The notes: a model not told the origin generated them from the letters alone. Shown: positions 29,901 through 36,357, numbered from the stretch's first letter. The stretch is 64,000 bases of DNA from an uncultured Litoreibacter sp. (GCA_947493265.1 CANLQL010000004.1:558001-622000), one strand, 5' to 3'. Program-made: numbers and translations.

Positions 29901-30947
29901 AGCGATCCGGAGCCGATGGTCGGCGACACGATCACTTACACCGTCGTGCTCTCCAATGATGCCGCCGCAACCGGTCCGGCGTTCAATCTAATAATCTCCG
30001 ACATGTTGCCAGATGATCTGTCATTGATAGGCGCACCGGTGTTGTCGGATCCTTTGCTTGGGTCCAGCGGCAATGGCGCAGGTGATCGCGCATTGCTGGT
30101 TTCCGTGCCGGTTTTGCAGCCCGGTGAGACATTGACCGTGACCTATGACGTCTTTGTAGGCTACGCGAGCCCGGTTTTGATGGATGTGACGAACACCGCC
30201 ACTGTAACCGGCAGCACGACGCCAAACAGCAATTTGCCAGATGGCGGCGGGCGTCCATTTACAGACAACGACACGGCGGTGATCGAAATTGATCCTGCCC
30301 CCGAACCTGTCACGGACCGGGAAGAACGCCTGCCGGGCGGCGGGATCGATGACGCGCAATTCCTGCCGGTGCTGTTGATTGATCCGATCTTCTCCGGCAC
30401 TGCTGAGCCGGGTTCAAACGTCACTGTGACGCTTTACCGCCAAGATGGCTCGCTGAGTTATGTGCGGAATATTCTTGCTGATACTGGCGGGCATTGGATT
30501 GCGATTTTCCCAAGCGTTCAGCTTGAGACTGTGCAAGACGAAACCAATGACTTCTTCACGCGGTCCGTCTTATTCGATGCGCCATACGACCCGATTGACG
30601 ATATTGAACGAGACACACTTGGAACACCGATTGTCCAACGCGCAGTCACAACAGGCTCTATTCTGAACGACGAAGGGTATTCCTTGTCCTTGCAACAAGA
30701 TCGACCATCAACGTTGCCACAGGAATCGGGACAACATAATGCCCGGACCTATTTCAATCCGGCGACAGTTGGCGAAGGATATGGAACTGGCGTTGTGCTG
30801 AAAGTAGATGAAGTCTTTGAAAACGTTGCTGGATTGACTGTTGAGCGTCTCTATGGTGCGTCAACGGATCCGCTTGGTGCGGGTTTGAACCGCTTCAACT
30901 ACGAGTTCTTGTCTGAGGCGACCGCGATGCCTGGCGGCGCGCGCTAG
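20964..30947 (+). CDS. Giant DUF11-repeat surface protein with LEPR-XLL-like N-terminus
   Basis: A 3327-residue protein, strongly acidic, rich in Asp, Thr, Val and Gly, with almost no Lys in long stretches and, in my reading, no Cys. There is no Sec signal; the N-terminus reads FEQLEDRIVLDAEP, like the LEPR-XLL motif of large secreted adhesins. From about residue 730 to 3100, DUF11-type domains (V-EPEL-x-I-DKTGP start, GPAYDVVISD core) alternate with a related domain type (KTPxSSN start, GEEVTYELVLTLP core, VDTLPSGLDFVS). Eight such pairs were counted, each about 300-330 residues. The N-terminal 700 residues hold more diverged copies. The C-terminal 250 residues contain an Ig-like segment (GTAEPGSNVTVTLYRQDG) and a separate end domain with ARTYFNPA. 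It is probably a surface fibre or adhesin exported by the neighbouring genes. The stop codon overlaps that of the convergent GAF-adaptor gene. Confidence 0.9.
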   Translation: MTLVPKFEQLEDRIVLDAEPVVTINAPDSVEIGEQDVSVTLTFSNTGDQSGYVPYIDFVIPSTGEDGDDGVTFDSASFLGAAIETTEIVFDASGLATHPLATDTMGDPLIISAADFGAQAGDTLVVFELPYGSFSPGNPAVDIDVVLDFSPLADLDEDFTLSAVSGFAFGQDPIDNPGTDAPIRQTTPFTDTVSQTLFDVFKSSTIPEDEAANGPSFPYSYTFGVNVADGQTLTNFSLTDTLPHNIVYEGGLTISGGTGATIVSQPATGVPITGANDILQIDFTEVTDTVTVTFDFYVAETLSDDSSPVITPGTGGAGSVSNTVEGEGDWVPVDPRDAATSVMDSATNVDEVAAINIQKGISLFTDNNPQVGITAPGDEFLFTLNVQVSDYFTLGDIVVEDLMGNGWEFVTGSAQFTTVEEVGAITTAQNFGSDLVVDLSDFNTGGTTGLTFNLSDAMVSAGQDAFLTGDAARPGAISETPTTVQITYRAIIRESLTDAGGLGQLNVGQGDVLTNMVDIRGNVYDNTTGVATGSQLTDTSEASLTLDRGEIREKTVTAVNGQPFDPAVPIAAGDEVTFSIIYDSPLGSFDDLSIVDNLPQNVFTALELDPTAMDPEKFYAPGDGPAIPPPGFATFGPNDTFYSELPNNPMTGVPDLPTVSTNGPNNQIDFDLSNLNVEPRQAVVVEILLTVTVEDALFSADLLLTNQSTAFEANVAQGPPTDTTAIAQFTYAEPVLEITKGVVAFAPSPNSDVSLVGASLPVTFNAPGTAGARFDFSTGQINSSNLEIDADITGVDAGDILTFAIAVENTGRAPNGAFDVVIQDTIPTQFVPVGGTGNVFVTDGNGNPITFTGDLFTGGITLTDPPPTPAGLLQGSIASFDQTAGDNIVIVTYDVELADSVVPDQQLNNTAGVTNYAALEGGVDRVPMDDLTDGASATVDGVEIDKSLTSRQFTDDGSIPSGRTGNEVVVGEMVEFTIRVDIPEGSYFDAEIRDRVTAGALVLESAVISSSPVGAQVGATASLVGGQIVFDLGNFINPSDNDLLNDFIEVTVQGRVDDLAGFEANGFMRNVASFSYAETDGGSTNRLQDGQNLRLTEPNLTIDKEANTDVVDAGGTVSYTIDIANLAGFRDAPAFDLTLSDGLPTPEMGLVGGSVQLFINGGLVAFNGTDYDLTVTGNTFEVFIDRLDPGQTAELRYDATVLQTIAAGTEIDNTANLVFDSTPEDDSGADGDDREYTISDVETVLARAPSIDKVVDTSSTSYADTTGTDLGIGELVTYEITVGIPEGETDMVVLTDTLPAGLEYVESTVVRVGDSNGRITGSLLSASDMGSNSGQVTTFTFGDLSNAFDGTVDTDDEIVVRITARLTADSGVDTTDTLTNSSALSYQDGQGAAQSIADTADIEVVEPSMALTKDVTPTTADAGETVSYTLTATNSGDGPAYDMIIADDVVGAAAAADQLSVVVTLRDDLGGVYTPAEAPTFSFNGAGELEVIIPSLPAGYGAEITYDAVVQDAALFSTAYVNTAEITRYDTNPEGDATTPPADPDEEERVYDAALGGGYVVPEATATFTTPDVTLEKEYLSSSDTNTAAPGTGNAALVVGETVTYLMTITIPEGQADLVLTDVLPTGLEALSASVISLDGASSTTLVAGADESDSDITLAAGSVSFDFGTVSLPGTADSAATDAEITVSVTARVTDTTPDVADGVSLTNTATLEVDNPAGGPALQDDVVATEVVDIVEPELVIDKTGPTGGDPNEAVPYQITITNTGTGPAYDAVISDPIADAFLSLVGGSISVTHSAGTIVPAADITENAFAGDGFTIENLTLLPGETVTVDFSVLIDAGAPDANSFANTATVNYDTVDDGDPASPTGRTGTDSDDHSIATVPRITKTPFSSNFIDTNSDSPTDMPFDLSVGEEVTYRYVITLPEIGMESVVVVDTLPTGFDYVSFSVGSTGNISGANLLTPTVDNSGASNVVEFDFGALDNDNTIDGINANDEIVLFVTALVTDDPANIAGAERTNTATLDVDPEGPTGPFNQQSAEADVRIVEPELEIDKTGPVALSPGQSGTYTITVENSGPAVTPSATGPAYDVIISDVLDPELTLDGPPTVTVNGALSTPDTLTSGPGGFTLSFVVLVPDAVIEVTYNATLDAGASALDTFSNTATANYDNVPGTPANPAGERTYAPVSDDHVVTTLPELTKTPISSNNTDTGSAQNAAGVFDLTIGEEVTYELVLTLPDISMDLVELVDTLPSGLDFVSARVVSTSDDVTINGTTVITEAATGATFQLSDVVNDTSGTDLNQVTLEVVARVRADAANVDTLQLTNSAGLTITPDGEAPLTTVVDTAVVEIVEPELTLTKTGSVAANPGDPVDYTLTIVNDGTGPAYDVIVEDTLSNAFLSLVSGTVMINLGGDITASVDVTETATGFTFELDDNTTGEPIPILPGETLTVTYQALLDAAAPEAQSFVNTATANYDGLPGDPVDGDGNPIADRDYSTTDDFSVATVPFIVKTPTSTNFGETSDAPFELAIGETITYTYELYLPEIELSQISFFDDLPDGMEYVGHTVVSNGDMTAIGGGAFPTPTLTLVGNDLTLLFEDVDNPEDTSPPTIGTDDILTITVDAIVTSDAAAGDTLTNEAVLQVVPAGGGTLNQSSATASVGVVEPELNVDKSGPLGANLGDTVPFEIVIENVHPSGSTGPAYDVVISDPMPPEFSLNTGSLTYTSDQRGALVPSSVTATATGFDVTFSELLADEVLTINYTADLSATATPSASFTNEVTVNYDSAPGANPEQETYAPVTDDHRIATIPQLTKTITGTDIAQTGSGEHVPGNEDVTVGELITYELVVTLPEFDDQTVTLVDTLPPGLEFISSEVTGVGAEITGVTLGDTGLATAAAQIVTFNFGTLNNAFADGAADEGVINGEDQITIEVVARVADVAAATDGATLTNDARLNVTLSDGFVFAEQQAEDSVDVVEPQIDIDKTVSDPEPMVGDTITYTVVLSNDAAATGPAFNLIISDMLPDDLSLIGAPVLSDPLLGSSGNGAGDRALLVSVPVLQPGETLTVTYDVFVGYASPVLMDVTNTATVTGSTTPNSNLPDGGGRPFTDNDTAVIEIDPAPEPVTDREERLPGGGIDDAQFLPVLLIDPIFSGTAEPGSNVTVTLYRQDGSLSYVRNILADTGGHWIAIFPSVQLETVQDETNDFFTRSVLFDAPYDPIDDIERDTLGTPIVQRAVTTGSILNDEGYSLSLQQDRPSTLPQESGQHNARTYFNPATVGEGYGTGVVLKVDEVFENVAGLTVERLYGASTDPLGAGLNRFNYEFLSEATAMPGGAR
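23158..30300 (+). repeat. Eight-fold ~0.9-1.1 kb coding repeat inside the giant gene
   Basis: Starts of the DUF11-type half-units lie near 23160, 24250, 25173, 26171, 27097, 28005, 28936 and 29866. Spacing is about 1.09, 0.92, 1.00, 0.93, 0.91, 0.93 and 0.93 kb. The copies are clear at protein level but well diverged at DNA level, so the array is old rather than a recent tandem expansion. Confidence 0.75.
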
Positions 30948-32614
30948 AACCAGAAGTTCAACAGGAAATAGTCGCGAAGCTCCCGGTAGACGATCTGCCC
31001 TAGCGGCCTTGTTTCCCGCTGCACTGACAAAACGCCATTCAATCCGGGACGCACTGCGTCAGGTTCGTTCAAGAACTCGGCCCGACCCAGGTACATTTTC
31101 TGCGTGTCTTCACCCAGCCCCGCCGGAGAGACGAGGGTGATCTTGCTTTCCAATCGGATCGTCGGGTCGAAATCTGGTCGAAAAATGCCCTCTGAGCCAT
31201 CCCCAAGCTTCCCGATTTGGGATTCTGGTATGGAAAGTTTCAAGCGCATCGCAGAGGGATCAGCAATCGTCAGAAGCTCTTCCCCCTGTCGCACCGTTGT
31301 GCCTTCGCTTTGTCCGAGATCGGGGGCGATAACCGTTCCTGAAATCGGTGCGACAACAACCGTGCTGGCGAGCCGCGCATCCAACAACGCCACCCGCGCA
31401 TCAAGGCGTTGAACTTCAAGCTCAGCGTTTCTGAGTGCAGCCGCGTTGCGGGACGCGCGCGACGCTTCGCGTTCAAGCATTGCCTTGGCGCGCTCCGCAC
31501 GGATACCGATCAGCTCGATTTCAATATCGTTGTTATCCAACTCAAAAAGCGATGTTTCTCCAGCGACAACGCGGTCCCCGTCGCGCACGTTGATTGTGGA
31601 AAGCGTCGCAGTCGTTGGAGCAGTGATTACGCGGCTTTCTTGGGCCTCCACGATCGCGGGAAGTTCCACCCCGTCTGGTAATGGGATCAATGCAAGACCA
31701 ACCAAAACCAAGGCAGCAGACCCGATCCGGACCAGACGCCCAGTTGTAAACCATTGGCGCTTTCGCTTGCGTTGGCTCAACGAATAAACAGCAGAAAGAA
31801 GCGGCAACGCAGTTCTGTTGCGGCTGGGGCCCTCAAGATGGATAACCAACCCTTCGCTTTGATGCGGCGCGGCCGCATAGCTGCGATCCTGACCGATCAA
31901 TCGTTGGCTCGCGGTTGTCGCCATCTCCTTCTTTATCTTTTCAGGAAGGCTTGCACGCTTTGCGGCACCGTCCTGGCCAGAGATTTTCAAACCACCAATA
32001 TTACCATCCCGGCTGAAAGCAGCTGCCGCATAGCTTGCACCCGTGTGCTTTGCCAGCAGATCAACAAAGCGACTGACATCGCTGATCTCGCCTCTGGCAA
32101 TCGCCTGGATGTCGGTGATCAACCCGTCACGCTCAGTCCGATCAGAAGGAAGGTTGCGGGAAAATGATAGTGCGCCAAGAAATGTCGCCCGCTCATGCGC
32201 CAGAGCACTTTGCACAGTATTTGACGCGGATACGCCCAACGCCAAAATTGCTGGCCTGCCGGTTGGCATCGCGACCCGAACCAAGAGCGTCGAGGATACG
32301 GTCGTCACTTGGGCTTGCTCAAACTCGCCAGCATTCAAGCCGTCGGTTATCGCAGCGGTAAAATTTTCTGGCAGGTTTTCCGGTGGGTTGCCCGCAATAA
32401 CACGGGTCTCGCTTTCGTCGTCTTGCACGCTAAGACTAACCCAATGCGCGTTCGTGAGCGCCCGCGCGAAGCCAACAAATTTCTCTGCAAACCTCGTCGG
32501 GTGGTCTGTCGAAAACACGTCCTCCAGGGCGTCTGCCAAGGTTGGCTTTCTTGGCCCATCCGTTGACGCGGATTTGTCTTTGAGGTCTTTGCTATCTGGG
32601 GACAGGTCCGTCAT
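30944..32614 (-). CDS. GAF-like/HlyD fusion membrane protein (secretion adaptor)
   Basis: About 556 residues. The frame is open to 32833, but ATG 32614, which follows the upstream adaptor stop closely, is the likely start. Residues 1-300 are soluble and contain two segments of GAF-like character (about 30-165 and 180-290). One transmembrane helix (about 310-330) is followed by a HlyD-type adaptor: lipoyl half (VITAPTTATLSTINVRDGDRVVAGE), short coiled coil (about 390-430), second lipoyl half (VVVAPISGTVIAPDLGQSEGTTV) and barrel part. The C-terminus is rich in aromatic residues (YFLLNFWF). It is the last gene of the M50-SapC-HlyD-adaptor operon and converges with the giant gene with overlapping TAG stops. 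It may couple a cytoplasmic signal or the substrate to the export channel (inference). Confidence 0.8.
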   Translation of the reverse strand: MTDLSPDSKDLKDKSASTDGPRKPTLADALEDVFSTDHPTRFAEKFVGFARALTNAHWVSLSVQDDESETRVIAGNPPENLPENFTAAITDGLNAGEFEQAQVTTVSSTLLVRVAMPTGRPAILALGVSASNTVQSALAHERATFLGALSFSRNLPSDRTERDGLITDIQAIARGEISDVSRFVDLLAKHTGASYAAAAFSRDGNIGGLKISGQDGAAKRASLPEKIKKEMATTASQRLIGQDRSYAAAPHQSEGLVIHLEGPSRNRTALPLLSAVYSLSQRKRKRQWFTTGRLVRIGSAALVLVGLALIPLPDGVELPAIVEAQESRVITAPTTATLSTINVRDGDRVVAGETSLFELDNNDIEIELIGIRAERAKAMLEREASRASRNAAALRNAELEVQRLDARVALLDARLASTVVVAPISGTVIAPDLGQSEGTTVRQGEELLTIADPSAMRLKLSIPESQIGKLGDGSEGIFRPDFDPTIRLESKITLVSPAGLGEDTQKMYLGRAEFLNEPDAVRPGLNGVLSVQRETRPLGQIVYRELRDYFLLNFWF

Positions 32615-32621
32615 GAAATGC

Positions 32622-33428
32622 TCATGGCCGGGAGATGACGACACTGGTGCCGGCCAGAACTGATCTGTCAGAATTATCCAACTCAAAAACCACGCGCACA
32701 GTGCGGCTGGCTGGGTCGATCCTTTTGTCAGCCAGGATAAATTCCAACGAAACTTCCGTAGCCCCTGCATCATCGAGCAAGGCGGATACTGCTCGGTCAA
32801 CGGTAAATCCATTAACCCATGCGACAGGTACAAAAGCAGTCGCTTTCAGCCTGTCCAGGTTGCCAATTTCCATGATCACAGCTTGCGTATCAATCGTCTC
32901 ACCTGTTTCCGCAGCTTTCTGCAATACCGTTGCTGAAAAAGGTGCACGGATCGAAAATTCATCCAAGGTCGCTTGTTCAAGGTCCAGCTGTGCCACAGCC
33001 TGGTCTCGCGCCTCTTTTGCCAAGATTAGATCGGCTTGCGCCAACTCAACGGCCTGTTCCGTTTGCGTAACCTCCCAGGCCTGGGCAGCACCCTTGCTGC
33101 GGGCTGTTTGCACCCTGTCACGTAGCGCTTCCGCTTGGGCCAGGACGGTCTGCGCCCGCAAAATTGCGCCATCGCTTTCCGCCGAGATTTTTGCGAAATC
33201 TACGCGGGCTCTTTGGACGTTCGAATCCATGACAACCAGAACATCGCCTTTCGAAACGGTTGCGCCTTCCACCACCGGAAGCGCTTCTATTCGGCCGTTT
33301 ACAGCGGTGCGGATTTCAACCTTCTGAACCGGCTCAAGGATCGCAGTAACACTGTCCGAGAACACAGTTTGCGCCAATGACACGAAAGGAAGAAGGGCCA
33401 CCAGAAGGCTTATGAGAACGACTTTCAA
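32622..33428 (-). CDS. HlyD/MFP family periplasmic adaptor
   Basis: Periplasmic adaptor of 268 residues. The signal peptide ends SLAQ. A lipoyl half (RTAVNGRIEALPVVEGATVSKGDVLVVMDS) is followed by a coiled-coil hairpin (about 70-140), the second lipoyl half (FSIRAPFSATVLQKAAETGETI) and a beta-barrel domain. The start is a TTG at 33428 within a TTGA overlap with the SapC-family stop, which indicates coupling. It is short and lacks an N-terminal membrane anchor beyond the signal peptide. It likely contacts the TolC-like lipoprotein. Confidence 0.85.
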   Translation of the reverse strand: MKVVLISLLVALLPFVSLAQTVFSDSVTAILEPVQKVEIRTAVNGRIEALPVVEGATVSKGDVLVVMDSNVQRARVDFAKISAESDGAILRAQTVLAQAEALRDRVQTARSKGAAQAWEVTQTEQAVELAQADLILAKEARDQAVAQLDLEQATLDEFSIRAPFSATVLQKAAETGETIDTQAVIMEIGNLDRLKATAFVPVAWVNGFTVDRAVSALLDDAGATEVSLEFILADKRIDPASRTVRVVFELDNSDRSVLAGTSVVISRP

Positions 33429-34183
33429 ACAGTGTCTCCCATGGTGGAGAAATTTGAAAGCGATGTGAAATGGCCGCTCAGGATATTGCCAAGACCCCGT
33501 CGCATGAAACTTGCCAGGACGTCATCGGGCAGCTCGCGCATCTTTTCTTCCGAGATCGTCTGAAATCCATCGACCTTCAGGGTTTTTCCGCCACGTGTGA
33601 TCGTGACAGTGGACGGTCCTATCAGTTCATGGGACGCAAATTCCTCCATCGCTGCGCGCGTTCTGGCTTGGGCTGTTTCATATCTCTTGCAAAAGTCGAG
33701 TGCGGCGGTAACGACCTTGCCTGTTCCGTCTTTCGTAAACAGTGCCCGCTCCGGATCGCCGTTGGTCTCAAACATCGTGGAGCTTAGATCGGCACATAAA
33801 ATGTTTCGTGTCGCCTCTTCACTTTCGCGAACGAAGGCGAATGGAAAACGTCTCAGGTAAGCTGGTACATAAGCGCCATCACGCCACGCACCATCGGCAT
33901 CCACATAGTCGTTTTTCCCTTTCTGGAACCCGACCAATGCCAACGGGGTCGGCATTTGACCGCCGGACAAAACGATCGGGTAGTGGCGCAATGCAAGGGG
34001 AAATTCTTCTACCGTTAACGGTATTGCGTTAGCCGTGCTGGCGAAATCGAATGACTTCTGCGCCGCCAAGCTTAGGCCGCTATGGCGTTCGGGCAGAAGC
34101 GGCACCAAAGTCTTGTAGAGCAGCGGCAGATTCTGCGGCTCCATCGCCTTGTCTTCTTTAGATATCGCGCGTCTCTTGACCAT
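33425..34183 (-). CDS. SapC family protein
   Basis: Cytoplasmic-looking protein of up to 252 residues matching the SapC family (PF07277). The family opening is NLPLLYKTLVPLLPERHSGL, and the body contains EFPLALRHYPIVLSG and AYLRRFPFAF. The start may be ATG 34183 or, closer to the usual family length, ATG 34144. SapC proteins are found near surface-layer and giant-protein loci, but their biochemical role is not known to me. It lies between the M50 gene (18 bp upstream) and the HlyD gene (4-nt overlap), so it is part of the operon. Confidence 0.85.
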   Translation of the reverse strand: MVKRRAISKEDKAMEPQNLPLLYKTLVPLLPERHSGLSLAAQKSFDFASTANAIPLTVEEFPLALRHYPIVLSGGQMPTPLALVGFQKGKNDYVDADGAWRDGAYVPAYLRRFPFAFVRESEEATRNILCADLSSTMFETNGDPERALFTKDGTGKVVTAALDFCKRYETAQARTRAAMEEFASHELIGPSTVTITRGGKTLKVDGFQTISEEKMRELPDDVLASFMRRGLGNILSGHFTSLSNFSTMGDTV

Positions 34184-34201
34184 TTCTGCTCTTTCTTGGT
34201 T

Positions 34202-36193
34202 TTAGCTTAGATTGATTGGTAGCCGATCCTGCAACAGACGAGAAACGGAGATACGAAGCCGGGTTACGATTGATTTAGGCGGCGTTGCAAGTCGGGCAAC
34301 CAAAGCACTACCAGACCGCAGCCCCGCGGCACAATCCGGCAGGGCAATCGGATCAGCACGGAGCTTGATAAGACCCTGAAAAGCCGTGATGTCTGACCGG
34401 ACATCGCGCAAAGTAGCGGCAAACTCGCAATCGGGATCATGTCGCAACCGAACTTGAAGCGTGGCCCCTGTATCTAGGTCGATTTGCTGCTCCAGAAGGG
34501 CTTGATCCAGAAAGACGGTGATCAATGGTTCGATTGGGGAGGATACCGCACCGATAGGTGCCGTCCCACTGGCAACCCAGGATCCGACAAAATTTTCGCC
34601 ATCCATCGGTGTCCATTTTGAGCCCGTTCCGACCACGATGTTCAGCTTGTTTTTCCGGGCTTGCAATTGGGTTGTGATGTCTGAAATTCGGTCGATATCC
34701 TGCGACAATGTCGCCAGTTCAATCGCCGAGATCGAGATCGCTCTGGATGTGTTGGTGAGGATTTCAGCCCGGGCTTTGGTATCAAAAATCTGTTGCTCCA
34801 GATCGGGGCTTTCGAAAACCAGACCGTTCTGTCCTTTTGTAAGCCTGCTTGCTTCTGTCGGCTCTATGAACCGGGTTTCGAAGGTTTCAAATCTACCCGG
34901 CATCAGCAGGCGGTCCGGCAGTGGCATTGTAACTAGCCAAGCAAGCGCGCCGAAACACATAACCGCGAAGCCTGCGCGCCAGATCGACAGCTTGCGTTGC
35001 TGTGCAAACCGAAATGTCGACCATGCGGGACGCACGACCAGCATCATCAGGCTGATCACAGCAACCACCGGGGACAACCGTGGGTCGAGCTGATAGGTCA
35101 GCCAGAAAATCCCAATAAAAATTGTCCAACGATACAGGTAGGAAATGACCCAATATCCCAAGTCAAACCCGTTAACCGTTCCTGCCGCGCCTAGCCAGCG
35201 CACGACCAGATTCCGCGCCGATTGACTTGCCCGGGTTGCAAGGTTCGGTCGACGAATAAGATCGGTGAGCACGTAGTAGCCATCAAGCTTTACCGCCGGG
35301 TTTAAATTGAACAGCATTGTCAAAAGTCCGGCGACAACAGCGACTTGCAAAATAATCGTCTGCACGGGTCCGGTTTGCGTTTGTGACCAGAAGATCGTCA
35401 GAATTGCGATGGCCCACGTTTCAAAATAAAGCCCGCCTGCGCCGATCATTGCGCGTTGCCATTTCGATCTGAGCCGCCACGCACCGGTCACATCGGTAAA
35501 CGGGAACGGGGTCATCGCGAAAACTGCGATCCCCATTCGTATTGGCCCCGGCTCCAACCCGGCGCGCAGGCAAAAAATTCGATAAGCCAACGCATGACCC
35601 AGTTCGTGGATCATCTTTAAGACGACATAGAGGCCAGCAAAAACAAGAAAACCTTTCCACCCCATATCCGGGATGCTGCGCAGGCTAAGCGATACTTTCT
35701 CAGCATTGGCCAGCAGTTGGAAAATCGCTGTAACTGCGGCGAGCGCCCAACAAAAATATCCGACCGGCGAGAACAACGCACGACCAAGCCAACTGAATGC
35801 TGCGGCAACTGGCCCAGCATCGATCAGATCAGCCCTGAGTGAGACCAACTTGCTTTCAAGGGGCGCTTTTGGTTTAGGCGCTTTAGCTGTCGTCCCGGGC
35901 TCAATCAAAAATCCCGCTTGCAGCAAAGGCCCAATCAGTCCGCTTTTGAACGAGTCCTGAATTTGCGCATCGTGGAAAGCCTGTCCAACAGATCCGGTGC
36001 GCCGTAACGCATCGAGAAATTGAACCGTTGGTCTGTTTGCCTTGTAGATTTTCCCGGTCGCTTCGTTTGACAAAACGAACTCGGGCTCAGCCGCACCGGG
36101 TGGGGTTACGTCATGCACTTTCACAAATGGAGGAACTTCGAGCCGCCGCTGCGCAAAGTCGTTCTGCACCTGTTCTTTTTTGACGGTCTCCAT
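34202..36193 (-). CDS. M50 site-2-protease-like protein with PqqD-like N-terminus and adaptor-like C-terminus
   Basis: A 663-residue polytopic membrane protein. Residues about 30-100 resemble the PqqD fold, a small peptide-binding winged helix (FVLSNEATGKIYKANRP, then a SFKSGLIGPLLQAGFL end). Membrane helices span about 140-420. The M50 zinc motif is HELGH at 196-200, with the matching Asp in NLNPAVKLDGYY (Asp304). After the last helix (about 408-428) a periplasmic region (about 435-660) has barrel/lipoyl-like strands and a helical segment (about 470-520), as in HlyD-type adaptors. It is the first gene of the four-gene operon. With no ABC or RND pump present, it is the best candidate for the inner-membrane core of the exporter, acting as protease, channel or both. 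Confidence 0.85.
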   Translation of the reverse strand: METVKKEQVQNDFAQRRLEVPPFVKVHDVTPPGAAEPEFVLSNEATGKIYKANRPTVQFLDALRRTGSVGQAFHDAQIQDSFKSGLIGPLLQAGFLIEPGTTAKAPKPKAPLESKLVSLRADLIDAGPVAAAFSWLGRALFSPVGYFCWALAAVTAIFQLLANAEKVSLSLRSIPDMGWKGFLVFAGLYVVLKMIHELGHALAYRIFCLRAGLEPGPIRMGIAVFAMTPFPFTDVTGAWRLRSKWQRAMIGAGGLYFETWAIAILTIFWSQTQTGPVQTIILQVAVVAGLLTMLFNLNPAVKLDGYYVLTDLIRRPNLATRASQSARNLVVRWLGAAGTVNGFDLGYWVISYLYRWTIFIGIFWLTYQLDPRLSPVVAVISLMMLVVRPAWSTFRFAQQRKLSIWRAGFAVMCFGALAWLVTMPLPDRLLMPGRFETFETRFIEPTEASRLTKGQNGLVFESPDLEQQIFDTKARAEILTNTSRAISISAIELATLSQDIDRISDITTQLQARKNKLNIVVGTGSKWTPMDGENFVGSWVASGTAPIGAVSSPIEPLITVFLDQALLEQQIDLDTGATLQVRLRHDPDCEFAATLRDVRSDITAFQGLIKLRADPIALPDCAAGLRSGSALVARLATPPKSIVTRLRISVSRLLQDRLPINLS

Positions 36194-36309
36194 CGGAAAA
36201 AACTATTGCACCTCCCCGCTATGAGTCGAGGGGAGAAATTCACTGCCGAAGTCGTATTGGCTCAGTTTGTGTATTTTCCCAAAGGTCATGCCGACAAAGT
36301 GCGAATGTT

Positions 36310-36357
36310 TGCAATAGAATTCCTTAACTTACTAAATTAGTCAGTTAATCTATTGCA
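36310..36357. promoter_or_regulatory. Long dyad element between the M50 operon and the imelysin operon
   Basis: A 25-bp palindrome (36324-36348) with only one mismatched pair is centred on 36336: TTAACT, ACTAA, A, TTAGT, AGTTAA. It is framed by TGCAATAGA (36310-36318) and its exact inverse TCTATTGCA (36349-36357). The element lies about 117-164 bp upstream of the M50 start and about 237-284 bp upstream of the imelysin start. It may be an iron-responsive operator for the imelysin operon, since several alphaproteobacterial iron regulators use AT-rich dyads, but I cannot match it to a named box with certainty. The rest of 36194-36593 shows no gene. Confidence 0.5.

Noticed and set aside
23158-30300. 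Repeated pattern considered as a CRISPR or satellite array
   Set aside because: The period is about 0.9-1.0 kb, copies are diverged at DNA level and the region is one continuous reading frame.
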